From: JASLPR01 sp964496475
GTDB taxonomy: Bacteria; Chloroflexota; UBA11872; VXNJ01
Assembly (NCBI GenBank): GCA_964496475.1
Contig: CAZBZS010000003.1
Coordinates: 1 to 64,000, forward strand
DNA: 64,000 nt
Reading direction: 5' to 3'
Translations under genes and position numbers: made by a program
Shown: positions 26,909 to 35,041 of the stretch, one piece after another
How the letters are laid out: each line of letters begins with the position of its first letter
Numbering within the stretch: position 1 is the stretch's first letter
The notes under the pieces: model-generated
What the model was told of the DNA's origin: nothing
Databases searched by the model: none
Seen by the model: only the letters and a program-made list of their open reading frames with translations

Positions 26909-26937
26909 ATTGGACTGCACGGGTGACATTATGTCAA
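26909..26937 (-). promoter_or_regulatory. Sigma-70-like promoter inside the polysaccharide array
   Basis: On the minus strand TTGACA (26937-26932), an exact 17-base spacer and TCCAAT (26914-26909) form a good minus-35 with a 4/6 minus-10. The predicted RNA start near 26902 gives a leader of about 14 bases before the TTG of the following glycosyltransferase. It would give the downstream genes their own transcription start. Confidence 0.5.
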
Positions 26938-26997
26938 AAGGAGAGCGGTGGCCGGGGAATTCGAACGGCGCAGGCGGGAAGTTCGCCGGGAGCGGGC

Positions 26998-28311
26998 TCA
27001 AAAGTCGAAATAGCCCCGGAGATTGGCCACCGCCAGAAGTGTGAGACCGGCCCCGCCGGCCAGCATGCCCGCAGAGGCGATGCCGAGCACGACGGCGAGC
27101 AAGTGGGTCGAGATGGCGGAGGTGCGCTCGGCGGTCATGCCGATCAACAGTGATCCGTCGAACCTGTCGATGCGCAGCACGTAATGGCCGGGCTCGAGGC
27201 CTTCGAAGCTGATCATGTTTGGCGGAGGATCGACCTGGAGAAACTCCGAATAGCCGCGTACGCGCACGACCCGACCGGGAATGACATCCGGATCGCCGCG
27301 ACGGGCCAGCCCGCCGATCACGTCGCCTTCCCCGGAGACGGCGTACAGGCGAATCGCAGAGACGTTGGGGGCGATGTCGATGGGGACTATGAACGTGCCG
27401 GCCCAGGGAGTGACGAAGATGGTGTTGCGCCATACCAGCCAATCGTCGGGCGCTTTCAAGGCGGCGGCGGTGAACCAGACGACAGCAGAGATGATGAAGG
27501 CGACTAGCAGTCCCTTGCCGAGCCTGAAGTTGAGATCGGCGATGGGTTCCATCCAGGGCGGCACGGTGCGCCCGGTTTCGCGGTCGATGACATCTGTGGC
27601 GCTGATAATCGGATCACTGGCGGGGCGCTGAGTCGTGCGGCGGCGCAGTTCGACGATCTCCAGTTTGAGACGGCTGAGGCCGGTCTGCTCGCGCTGAAAG
27701 TCGGAGGTCAAGGGCGCAGGTTCTTCGGGTTCGGATTCGGATTCGGATTCGGCGACATGCAGCCGGCGAGCAACTAGGAAGTCCAGCAGGCCGCCGGCCA
27801 CGACCGTGAAGAGGACGGCTCCGACAAGCGCAGCCAGGCCGAACCAGACCAGTAGCGGCCCGTCGGTTTCCGTAGCCTGATAGAGGCTCCCGGGCACCTC
27901 GTAGACGGTCTTGCGGGTTATTGCGTCTCCCTCGACGACACGCTGGCGAAAGGCCCAGGTGAGAGCAAGGAGCAGAAAGACGGCGAAAACCGCGATTCCG
28001 ACGCCGATCCGACCCCAGCCGGGGTGGAGCTGCAGCACGTATCGACGCGAAATGCTGGCAACTCCCCCGGTGATTGCAAGAACCAGCACCAGGGGCCAGG
28101 TGGATTCCAGGACGGCGCTGAAGTTGCCGGAGGGCGTGCCGGCTCCGAAGCCGATGATGGTGGCGGCGGCGAGCCCGAGAGCCCACAGAATGACGGCTAA
28201 AACGAGGCCGGAGAGCAGCCCTAGGGCGATGACAGCGCCGGGAGCGGCCGTGAGCACGGCCCCGTCGATTGCCGGCCGGCCGCGCAGGCCGCGGGACAGG
28301 AATTCGATCAT
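26998..28311 (-). CDS. Polytopic membrane protein of unknown function
   Basis: I do not recognise this family. The start chosen is ATG 28311; a longer frame to 28425 overlaps the upstream gene and adds only proline-rich sequence. The 437-residue protein has four membrane segments in the first 180 residues. Next comes a cytosolic stretch with an acidic Ser-Glu run (SESESESEPEE) and a short helical region rich in Arg and Glu. A fifth membrane helix (LVAFIISAVVWFTAAAL) leads to an extracytoplasmic beta-rich domain with TPWAGTFIVPIDIAPNVSA and a FEGLEPGHYVLRIDRF strand pair, and a final helix follows. It might couple the array to the envelope, but that is only position-based. Confidence 0.6.
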   Translation of the reverse strand: MIEFLSRGLRGRPAIDGAVLTAAPGAVIALGLLSGLVLAVILWALGLAAATIIGFGAGTPSGNFSAVLESTWPLVLVLAITGGVASISRRYVLQLHPGWGRIGVGIAVFAVFLLLALTWAFRQRVVEGDAITRKTVYEVPGSLYQATETDGPLLVWFGLAALVGAVLFTVVAGGLLDFLVARRLHVAESESESEPEEPAPLTSDFQREQTGLSRLKLEIVELRRRTTQRPASDPIISATDVIDRETGRTVPPWMEPIADLNFRLGKGLLVAFIISAVVWFTAAALKAPDDWLVWRNTIFVTPWAGTFIVPIDIAPNVSAIRLYAVSGEGDVIGGLARRGDPDVIPGRVVRVRGYSEFLQVDPPPNMISFEGLEPGHYVLRIDRFDGSLLIGMTAERTSAISTHLLAVVLGIASAGMLAGGAGLTLLAVANLRGYFDF

Positions 28312-28367
28312 CAGGGGCGGGGCCACGAGGCGGGGCGGACGGCTGGGGGTGGAGAGAGGGTCATGGG

Positions 28368-29507
28368 TCAGACCCGAGCGGCTGAACGCAGCAACTGGAG
28401 GGTTTCCGCCACCTGCCGGTCCCAAGAGTAATGGTCCATGCCAAGCTGGGCGCCCTCGCGGAGGCTGTTGGCGAACTCAGGCTCCTCAATCAGCCTATTG
28501 ACCGCCGCCACCATAGCGGGGTGATCTCCATAAGGAACCAGGAGAGCGTTCTGGCCGGAATATAGAATTTCCAGATTGCCGCCAACATCGGTGGTGACGA
28601 TGGGAGTCCCCGCCCGGCGGGCTTCCAGCAACACGTGGGACATGCCTTCGTAGCGAGTATTGAGAACAAAAACATCGGCGGCGGCAAGGTAGCTATGCAC
28701 GTCTTCCTGATCTACGGCGCCGACGAAGACCGCCGGCGCGTCCAGGGCCCCTGCCAAGGATTCCAGCGACCCGCGCTCGGGTCCATCACCGACGATTACC
28801 AGGGTGGCTCCGCTGGAGAACCGAGGGGCCATGCGAATCAGATCGTCCACCTGCTTCCAAGGGTACAGCCGGGCGACGGTGAGAACCAGGGAGCCGGCGA
28901 CACCGATGCGTGCGCGAATTTCGGCGGCTGAGAGACGATCGTGCGGCGCGTTCACCAGGGCGTTGTTGACGACGGTAATGCGGGAGACGGGTACGCCCCA
29001 ACCACCCACCAGGCTGCGGAGATAGTTGCTGGGAACCACGATCCGGCCGGCGAGGCGGCAATACAGGCGCTGCGCCAGGCGGACGAGCTCGACCTTGAGC
29101 GGGTAGCGGCCGGACTGGTAACGGTCGATCCCGTCGTCGGTCCAGCCGTGGCGGATGGCGTATTCCCAGGAGAAGTCGCCGACGACCTTGAGGACGGCCG
29201 GGCGGAAGGCGAGGCGGGCCCCAGCCGTGGCGGGGAGCTCCAGCCCGTTGACGTACACGACATCGGAGGAGAGGGCCGTGAGCCAAGTCCAGAGAAATAC
29301 GAAAGCAAAGCGCAGGGGGACTGGAAGACGGCGAGAAACGCGGCGGACCGGGTACGGCTCCGGTCCGGGAAGGCGGGGGTCCTCGGCGCAGACGATGACA
29401 CGCACCTGGTGACCGCGGGCGGACAGCTCTCCGGCCAGACGTGAGATATGGGTGGCCGGACCACCGATGTCGGGCGGAAACAGGTTGGAGATCAGCAGGA
29501 CGCGCAT
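28368..29507 (-). CDS. GT4-type glycosyltransferase
   Basis: A 379-residue GT-B enzyme beginning ATG with ISNLFPPDIGGPATHISRLAG. The donor half has LTVARLYPWKQVDDLIRMA, VIVGDGPERGSLESLAG, FVLNTRYEGMSHVLLEARRAG (EX7E intact as EGMSHVLLE), PIVTTDVGGNLEIL and the ALLVPYGDHPAMVAAV tail. A hydrophobic stretch near residue 70 (FAFVFLWTWLTAL) may bind the membrane. It lies at the 5' side of the array and is separated from the next gene by 56 bases. Sugar specificity unknown. Confidence 0.87.
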   Translation of the reverse strand: MRVLLISNLFPPDIGGPATHISRLAGELSARGHQVRVIVCAEDPRLPGPEPYPVRRVSRRLPVPLRFAFVFLWTWLTALSSDVVYVNGLELPATAGARLAFRPAVLKVVGDFSWEYAIRHGWTDDGIDRYQSGRYPLKVELVRLAQRLYCRLAGRIVVPSNYLRSLVGGWGVPVSRITVVNNALVNAPHDRLSAAEIRARIGVAGSLVLTVARLYPWKQVDDLIRMAPRFSSGATLVIVGDGPERGSLESLAGALDAPAVFVGAVDQEDVHSYLAAADVFVLNTRYEGMSHVLLEARRAGTPIVTTDVGGNLEILYSGQNALLVPYGDHPAMVAAVNRLIEEPEFANSLREGAQLGMDHYSWDRQVAETLQLLRSAARV

Positions 29508-29586
29508 CGGTCAATTCCCGGAAGGCGAAGGCATCTCAGATTGCCGCAAGGCGGCGACAGGCACAAGCTGGAGCGCAGTGGCGAGA

Positions 29587-29934
29587 TCAGGCTCGTTCCT
29601 TGCGCCACCAGGCGCTGTGGGAGTGGGGGTCGTGATTTTGCGGATCGCCGTGGACGAATCCGGCGAATTGGAGGGCGTCCTGCCGGCGCAGGGCGGCGGC
29701 GATGACCTGGCCGTGCAGGATCTTGAGCCCGGCGTCGCGGTCGAGGCCGAAGGTTTGCAGGGCCTCCTCGTAGGCCTTGTTGGCTTCGTCATTTTCGAGC
29801 ACTAGATCGATGAAGCGGCGGGTCGAAAACTGGCAGACCGGAAAGCCGTCCACCATGCGGGCGACGACGGGTTCACGAATGCTCAGGGAATGGGTGATGT
29901 CCGGCTCCTGGAATGCTCCGCTCTCGCGATTCAT
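29587..29934 (-). CDS. Small hypothetical protein
   Basis: A 115-residue open frame starting ATG 29934, between a glycosyltransferase and the protease gene, on the same strand as both. The composition is normal for a soluble protein: a mixed N-terminal part (REPVVARMVDGFPVCQF), a helical acidic middle (DLVLENDEANKAYEEAL) and a His-rich tail (HGDPQNHDPHSHSAWW) that could bind metal. There is no signal peptide or membrane segment. I recognise no family. The better composition than the overlapping frames supports it being a real gene. Confidence 0.5.
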   Translation of the reverse strand: MNRESGAFQEPDITHSLSIREPVVARMVDGFPVCQFSTRRFIDLVLENDEANKAYEEALQTFGLDRDAGLKILHGQVIAAALRRQDALQFAGFVHGDPQNHDPHSHSAWWRKERA

Positions 29935-29967
29935 GGCCGGCGCCAGGTTTCAGGTCGGGGGTGAAAT

Positions 29968-31200
29968 TCAGGCGGCATCAACGTAATTCTCGCAGCAGGG
30001 GCCGCCCTCAAGCACGCCGATCGCGGCGCGGATGTAGTTGTCGTCAAGCGTACCAAGCTCGCCGCCATTGAACGCCAGGTCGAAATCTGGCGCGATGCCC
30101 TCGCCGTCCAGGTGCTGGCCGTTGGGCGTTAGCCAGATGGCCACCGTGACACGAACCACGGACTCATCGGAGAGGGAATATGGGATCTGGACGGAGCCTT
30201 TGCCGAAGGTCGTCTCGCCAATGAGGACGCCACGGTCATAATCGCGGATGACGCCGGCGACTATCTCGGAGGCGCTGGCGCTGCCGCCATTGATAAGAAC
30301 GGCGATCGGAAGATCGGGAATGGTGGGTGAGCGGGATGACCGAAATATCCGCGCGCCCTCATCCCGGGTGTTCTCACGTACCAGGATCGTTTCTCGCTGG
30401 ACGAATTCGCTGGAAACGTCGATCGCGGATTCGAGAAAGCCGCCGGGGTTGTTGCGGAGGTCCAGGATAATGCCGCGAACGCCGGCGTTGCGAAAGCCCC
30501 GCAGGGCGCTGCGGAGGTCGTCGGCTGTGCGCGAGCCGAAGGTGGTGAGGCGAACGTAGCCGTAGCCGCCCACGATGTCGGAGACGACCGAGGGCACCAC
30601 GATTTCGTCCCGGACAACGGAGAAAGTCATAGGCTCGAGCTCGCCGGCCCGCTGGATCGTGAGGACGACTTCGGTGCCACGGGGACCGCGAACCTGTTTG
30701 ATGATGTCGGCGAGGTCGCGGCCACGGGTGGCCAGGCCGTCCACGCTGATGACCACATCGCCGGCCTGTATCCCGGATGACTCAGCGGGGCTGCCGGGCA
30801 GGGGGCGGACAATGCGGAGATGGCCGTTGTCATCGAGTTCCACGGTGGTGCCGATGCCTTCGAATGATCCTTCCAGGCGTTCGCGGTCAAGACGGGCTAG
30901 GTCGGCGTCGACGTATACGGTGTGGGGATCGCCAATCGAAGCGACCATTCCCCGAGTGGCGCCCCGGACGAGATCGACGACATTCTGCGGCCCCTCGTAG
31001 TGGGTTTCCTGAATCCGGTCCCACGCTTCCCAGAAGATGTCGAATTCTCCGCTGGCCTCGTCCAGAAGTTCGGGCGAAGGCCCCGGGGTAGCGACGCCAG
31101 GAAGGACGTTGCCTGTGAAACCGGCGGCGGCATACCCGGACAAAAATGTGCCGACGATGGCCACGACGGCCATGGCTGTCAGGATGAGACGCACCTTCAT
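29968..31200 (-). CDS. ctpA: C-terminal processing peptidase (S41, CtpA-like) with PDZ domain
   Basis: A 410-residue exported serine protease. The N-terminal helix (about residues 5-28) is a signal anchor. A PDZ domain lies near 100-175 (LRIVRPLPGSPAESSGIQ, then GDVVISVDG). The S41 core follows, with LDLRNNPGGFLESAIDV and the catalytic Ser in GGSASASEIVAG, and the Lys in TTFGKGSVQ. Relatives trim or regulate envelope proteins, often murein hydrolases. The gene follows the EnvC-like gene on the same strand, a placement that suggests it may cleave that hydrolase or an activator. An AAGGA site precedes the ATG by about nine bases. Confidence 0.88.
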   Translation of the reverse strand: MKVRLILTAMAVVAIVGTFLSGYAAAGFTGNVLPGVATPGPSPELLDEASGEFDIFWEAWDRIQETHYEGPQNVVDLVRGATRGMVASIGDPHTVYVDADLARLDRERLEGSFEGIGTTVELDDNGHLRIVRPLPGSPAESSGIQAGDVVISVDGLATRGRDLADIIKQVRGPRGTEVVLTIQRAGELEPMTFSVVRDEIVVPSVVSDIVGGYGYVRLTTFGSRTADDLRSALRGFRNAGVRGIILDLRNNPGGFLESAIDVSSEFVQRETILVRENTRDEGARIFRSSRSPTIPDLPIAVLINGGSASASEIVAGVIRDYDRGVLIGETTFGKGSVQIPYSLSDESVVRVTVAIWLTPNGQHLDGEGIAPDFDLAFNGGELGTLDDNYIRAAIGVLEGGPCCENYVDAA

Positions 31201-31316
31201 GTTGGCTGTCCTTCAGGGTTCGGATGGGTGGTGATGGTCAGGAGAAAACCGCACCGGTGGCACAGTTGAATTCAAGCTAGCACAGGGAAGCCAGGAAAAA
31301 TTCAAATAGAGGGGCG

Positions 31317-32555
31317 CTAGCCAATGACCAGTCGAGGATTCAGCTGGACACCGTTCAACCGGTATTCGAAGTGGAGGTGAGGGCCGCTGGTCCAGCCGGA
31401 AAGGCCGACGTACCCGATCACCTGGCCGGCGCTGACGATCTGGCCCGCCACGACCGGGGGCGGAAGCGTGATATCGGCCAGGTGGCCGTACAGGGTCTCT
31501 TCGGTGGCGTTGTGGGCGATGACGACCATCATTCCGTAGGAGCCCCGGCGATCCCCCGGCACCGCATAGTCGGCATACAGGACCACACCTGCGCTGGCGG
31601 CCAAGATAGGAGTGCCGAGCGGTGCCGCGATGTCCATGCCGACGTGGGGGCACTGCCCGAACGTACAGCCGCCGTACTCCGTGGTGATGATTCCGAGCAG
31701 GGGCCAGATGTATCCGCCCGTCCCGCCGTCCGCGGCGGCGGCCGCGCGGGCCTCCTCTATGCGGCGCTGGCGCTCCAGTTCGGCGATCTCGGCCGCTCGC
31801 TCGGCGCGCAGCCGGCCGATCCGCGCGTTGATCGCGGCGGCTTCTGCTTCGAACGCCAAAATGTCCTCCTCGGCTCCGCCCTCCTGCGCGGCTACCTCAT
31901 CGATGAGCATCTGATGCTCTGCCGTCCTGCGGTCGAGTTCAGTCTGCACCAGCTCGCGACGGAATTTAAGGTCTTCAACCTCCTGCTGCTGGGCGGCGAG
32001 CACGACCGTGCGGAGACGAATTTCTTCGCGGCGGTCGATAAGCTCGCGAATGTCGGCGAAATCCTGCTGCAAGACCGTTTCCAAGGAGCTGATCTTGTCC
32101 AAGCCTTCCGTGAACGAGCCGGAGGAGAGCAGGAGCTCCAGCGAACTGAGCCCGCGGTTGGCCTTGTACAGCGCACGCAGTTTTCCGGCGATTATGGCCT
32201 TTTCGGCCTCAAAATCGTCGGAGAGTGACTCGACCTGGCTTTTTGTGGCCAGAATCTCGAGTTCGGCGGTGTCCAGATCCGTTTGCAGCCCTTGCAGCTT
32301 GCCGATTTCGCGGTATCGGGCCTCCTCGGCCACCCGCAGGCGGCTCTGCAGGGCGGACCGCCGGGCCTGAGTGGCGGCCAGGAACGCGCGGGCCTCGTCC
32401 GCCTGCTCATCGACCCGCTCCAGCTCGCCCTCGCCTTCAGTGATCTGCTCATCGAATTCGTCGGCCAAGATCGCGCCGGCGCTTACCGCGAATCCCACGA
32501 TGAGGGCGAGAGCCATGCCGGAGCGAAGGAAACTAGGCAGATTCGAGGACGGCAT
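31317..32555 (-). CDS. EnvC-like murein hydrolase or activator (coiled coil plus M23 domain)
   Basis: I start at ATG 32555 (MPSSNLPSFLRSG) because it gives an ordinary signal peptide; a frame to 32636 goes deeper into the ftsE paralogue. The 412-residue product has a signal sequence, a long coiled coil from about residue 25 to 270, and a C-terminal M23/LytM domain. In the M23 part, HVGMDIAAPLGTPI, YGHLADI and SGPHLHFEYRLNG hold the His and Asp positions for zinc. Because these are present it could be an active endopeptidase and not only an activator. In EnvC the coiled coil is pulled by FtsEX. The gene directly follows the ftsE-ftsX-ftsE' string. Confidence 0.85.
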   Translation of the reverse strand: MPSSNLPSFLRSGMALALIVGFAVSAGAILADEFDEQITEGEGELERVDEQADEARAFLAATQARRSALQSRLRVAEEARYREIGKLQGLQTDLDTAELEILATKSQVESLSDDFEAEKAIIAGKLRALYKANRGLSSLELLLSSGSFTEGLDKISSLETVLQQDFADIRELIDRREEIRLRTVVLAAQQQEVEDLKFRRELVQTELDRRTAEHQMLIDEVAAQEGGAEEDILAFEAEAAAINARIGRLRAERAAEIAELERQRRIEEARAAAAADGGTGGYIWPLLGIITTEYGGCTFGQCPHVGMDIAAPLGTPILAASAGVVLYADYAVPGDRRGSYGMMVVIAHNATEETLYGHLADITLPPPVVAGQIVSAGQVIGYVGLSGWTSGPHLHFEYRLNGVQLNPRLVIG

Positions 32556-33228
32556 CAAATGCACCGGAGGATCGGTCGACTGTGACACGGCCGTCCTCCA
32601 GGCGGACGACGCGCCGGCGGAGAAGGTCAACGGCACCGCGGTCGTGGGTGGCGACCAGGGTGGTGACGCCCGATCTGCTTATCTGCAGGAGGAGATCCAT
32701 GATCTCCCGGGAAGCCTGCGGACTGAGACTGTCGGTGGGCTCGTCGGCCAGCAGAATCTGGGGCCGGCTCACGATGGCTCGGGCGATGGCGACCCGCCGA
32801 AGCTCCCCGCCGGACAACTCATCGGCGCGTCGGGAGGCAAAGTCATCAAGCCCGGTGGTTTTAAGGCCGGCGTTGGTCATCTCGCGGACCTTGCGACCGG
32901 AGGAGCCGGAGATTCGCAAGGGTAAGGACACGTTCTCAAACACGGTGCGATTGTGGAAAAGCCGGGTGTCCTGGAATACGATGCCGATCTTGCGGCGATA
33001 GGCGGGAATGGCGCCATTCACGACCAGAGCGGTATCCAATCCGTCCACGACGATCACTCCCTCGCTTGGCCGTTCCTGGAGGATCAGCAGCTTTAGCAGG
33101 GTGGATTTGCCGGCGCCGTTGGGACCGGTGACGAAGACGAATTCCTCGCGAGCGATGGAGAGCGTCACGTCACGCAGGGCGGGTCGGTCCTTGCGATACA
33201 GCTTGGAGACGTTCTGTAAGACGATCAC
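32533..33228 (-). CDS. Divergent FtsE-like ABC ATPase (second copy beside ftsX)
   Basis: A 231-residue ABC ATPase of the FtsE/LolD size starting GTG 33228. It has an intact P loop (GPNGAGKST), the Q-loop FQDTRLFHNR, LSGGELRR, Walker B LLADEPTDSL and the switch ATHD. Compared with the canonical copy upstream, the FtsE mark FQDFxLLP is changed, and DEPTGNLD has become DEPTDSLS. Gene order places it between ftsX and the EnvC-like gene. It could form a heterodimer with the first FtsE under one FtsX, or serve another permease. All catalytic motifs look functional. The 3' end overlaps the next start. Confidence 0.82.
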   Translation of the reverse strand: MIVLQNVSKLYRKDRPALRDVTLSIAREEFVFVTGPNGAGKSTLLKLLILQERPSEGVIVVDGLDTALVVNGAIPAYRRKIGIVFQDTRLFHNRTVFENVSLPLRISGSSGRKVREMTNAGLKTTGLDDFASRRADELSGGELRRVAIARAIVSRPQILLADEPTDSLSPQASREIMDLLLQISRSGVTTLVATHDRGAVDLLRRRVVRLEDGRVTVDRSSGAFDAVLESA

Positions 33229-33240
33229 GGCGAGCGCTCC

Positions 33241-34131
33241 TCAGGTCTCCAGGTAGCGCCGGACCGAGAAATAGGAGCCGACCGAGCCGATGAGAACTCC
33301 GACAAAAAGGGTGAAGAGGGCGAGATTAGTGACGAATCCGGCCTGGGTCTGGATGGGGAGGAAGGAGACCAGCGATTCGAGTGTGGGGCCGACCCGGGCG
33401 AATCCCACGATCACCGCGATGGAGGAGAGACCGGCGCCGATAAATCCGATCACCGCGCCCTCGACCATGAAGGGACCGCGCACGAACCAGTCGGTGGCGC
33501 CGATGAGCTTCATGATCTCGATCTCTTCACGGCGGGAGAACACGGCCAGACGGATGGTGTTGAAGATCACGAAGAGCGTCACCGCCCCGAGGGAGATGAT
33601 GAGAATGCCGCCGCCCAGACGGGCGAGCCGGGAGACCCGGAGGAGCCGTCCGACCACATCGGCCCTGACCAATACCTGCTCGACCAGCGCCGGCTGGAGG
33701 CGCAATTCATCGGCCAGGGGCAGCAGGCCTTCGGGGTCGGACATGCGAACCTCAACGCTGGCGGGGAAGGGGTTGGTCTCGATAACGTCGAGAATCTCAG
33801 CGAGCTCCGAGAGCGTGTTGCGAAACTCCGCGGCGGCCTGTTCGCGGGAGACGAACACAACCTCGGCTACATCGGGCCGGGAAGACACGTCCTGGACGAG
33901 GGCAGTTACCTCGCTGGGCGGGGCGGCGTCCTGAATGTAGGCGACCAGGTTCGTCCGGCGGCCGAGGGCGTCGATCATGCGGTCGAGAGTGTCGTTAACG
34001 GCAAGAAACGTGCTGAAAACGATCAGCATGATGGCGATGGTGGTGATGGCGGCGATGGTGGTGATCAGATTCCGCCACATTGAGCCGAAAGCCGCGCCGA
34101 TGATGTAGCGAATGGTGCGGAGCCTAGCCAC
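33241..34131 (-). CDS. ftsX: Cell division permease
   Basis: A 296-residue membrane protein with the FtsX layout: a first helix (NLITTIAAITTIAIMLIVF), an extracytoplasmic domain of about 110 residues (VAYIQDAAPPSEVTALV onwards), and three C-terminal helices near residues 190-215, 235-260 and 275-295. I choose GTG 34131, which overlaps the ftsE stop by eight bases and has GGTGG upstream; a GTG at 34140 and a frame to 34176 are alternatives. FtsX transmits FtsE ATP hydrolysis to a periplasmic coiled-coil hydrolase or activator, here plausibly the EnvC-like product three genes along. The gene lies between two ftsE-like genes. Confidence 0.86.
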   Translation of the reverse strand: MARLRTIRYIIGAAFGSMWRNLITTIAAITTIAIMLIVFSTFLAVNDTLDRMIDALGRRTNLVAYIQDAAPPSEVTALVQDVSSRPDVAEVVFVSREQAAAEFRNTLSELAEILDVIETNPFPASVEVRMSDPEGLLPLADELRLQPALVEQVLVRADVVGRLLRVSRLARLGGGILIISLGAVTLFVIFNTIRLAVFSRREEIEIMKLIGATDWFVRGPFMVEGAVIGFIGAGLSSIAVIVGFARVGPTLESLVSFLPIQTQAGFVTNLALFTLFVGVLIGSVGSYFSVRRYLET

Positions 34132-34804
34132 TGTAGCCACCGCCGATCTCGTCGCGGACGATGCGCCCGGCGTCAAGCGAAATCACCCGCCGGCGCATGG
34201 TGTTTACCAGTTCACGATTGTGGGTGGCGATCAGGACGGTGGTGCCGTTGGCGTTGATGCGAACCAGCAGGTTCATGGTTTCCCAGCCGGTGTCCGGGTC
34301 GAGATTGCCGGTGGGTTCGTCCGCGATGACTATGGGCGGCCGGGTGACCAGACAGCGGGCGATGGCCACGCGCTGCTGCTCCCCGCCAGAGAGCTGATAG
34401 GGATGGCGATCGGCCTGGGGGGAGAGTCCTACGGTTTCCAGCGCCTCCTCGACCCGCCGCCGGCCGTTGTGGTCGTGCTCGCCCACAATGCGGAGGGCAA
34501 ATTCGACGTTTTCCGCCACCGTGGCGTGAGGAAGCAGTTTGAAGTCCTGAAATATGACTCCGATCTTGCGGCGCAGCGCCGGGATTTCGTTGCGTTTGAG
34601 GCGCGTTATGTTGACGCCATCGACGAATATCGAGCCGCTGGTGGGTTCCTCGTCTTTGTTGATGAGCCGGATGAGCGTGGTCTTGCCGGCCCCGCTGGTT
34701 CCAACCAGGAACACGAAATCGCGATCGTTGATCTGCAGCGAGATGTGATCCAGGGCCGGGGAGCCGTGGCCGTAGGACTTGACCACGTCCTGAACGATGA
34801 TCAT
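34124..34804 (-). CDS. ftsE: Cell division ATP-binding protein
   Basis: A 226-residue ABC ATPase with all canonical FtsE marks: Walker A GTSGAGKTT, the diagnostic Q-loop FQDFKLLP, LSGGEQQR, Walker B VIADEPTGNLDP and the switch ATHN. It works with FtsX at the division site to control peptidoglycan hydrolases. It is the first gene of the ftsE-ftsX-ftsE'-envC-ctpA string, and its stop overlaps the ftsX start. The 237 bases upstream hold no gene and probably include its promoter, but no convincing minus-35 and minus-10 pair was found. Confidence 0.92.
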   Translation of the reverse strand: MIIVQDVVKSYGHGSPALDHISLQINDRDFVFLVGTSGAGKTTLIRLINKDEEPTSGSIFVDGVNITRLKRNEIPALRRKIGVIFQDFKLLPHATVAENVEFALRIVGEHDHNGRRRVEEALETVGLSPQADRHPYQLSGGEQQRVAIARCLVTRPPIVIADEPTGNLDPDTGWETMNLLVRINANGTTVLIATHNRELVNTMRRRVISLDAGRIVRDEIGGGYSG

Positions 34805-35041
34805 GGCGCTACCCGGACGTTTCCGGTTGAAGACGGGAACCGGGAGGCTGCGCGCCAGCGGTAAAGAAGCCTGAATTCATCGACCCTAATTCCAAGGTCA
34901 GGCCGCGAATCTACCGCCTCCCAGATTGCGGCAATTGGCGATTTCAATATCGATTCTACCAAGGGAATCGCTCTTCGGGGTCCTGCGCGAGGACAATCGG
35001 CACGGGCGACGCCGCGGATCGGCGGCCAGTATTTAACCAGA

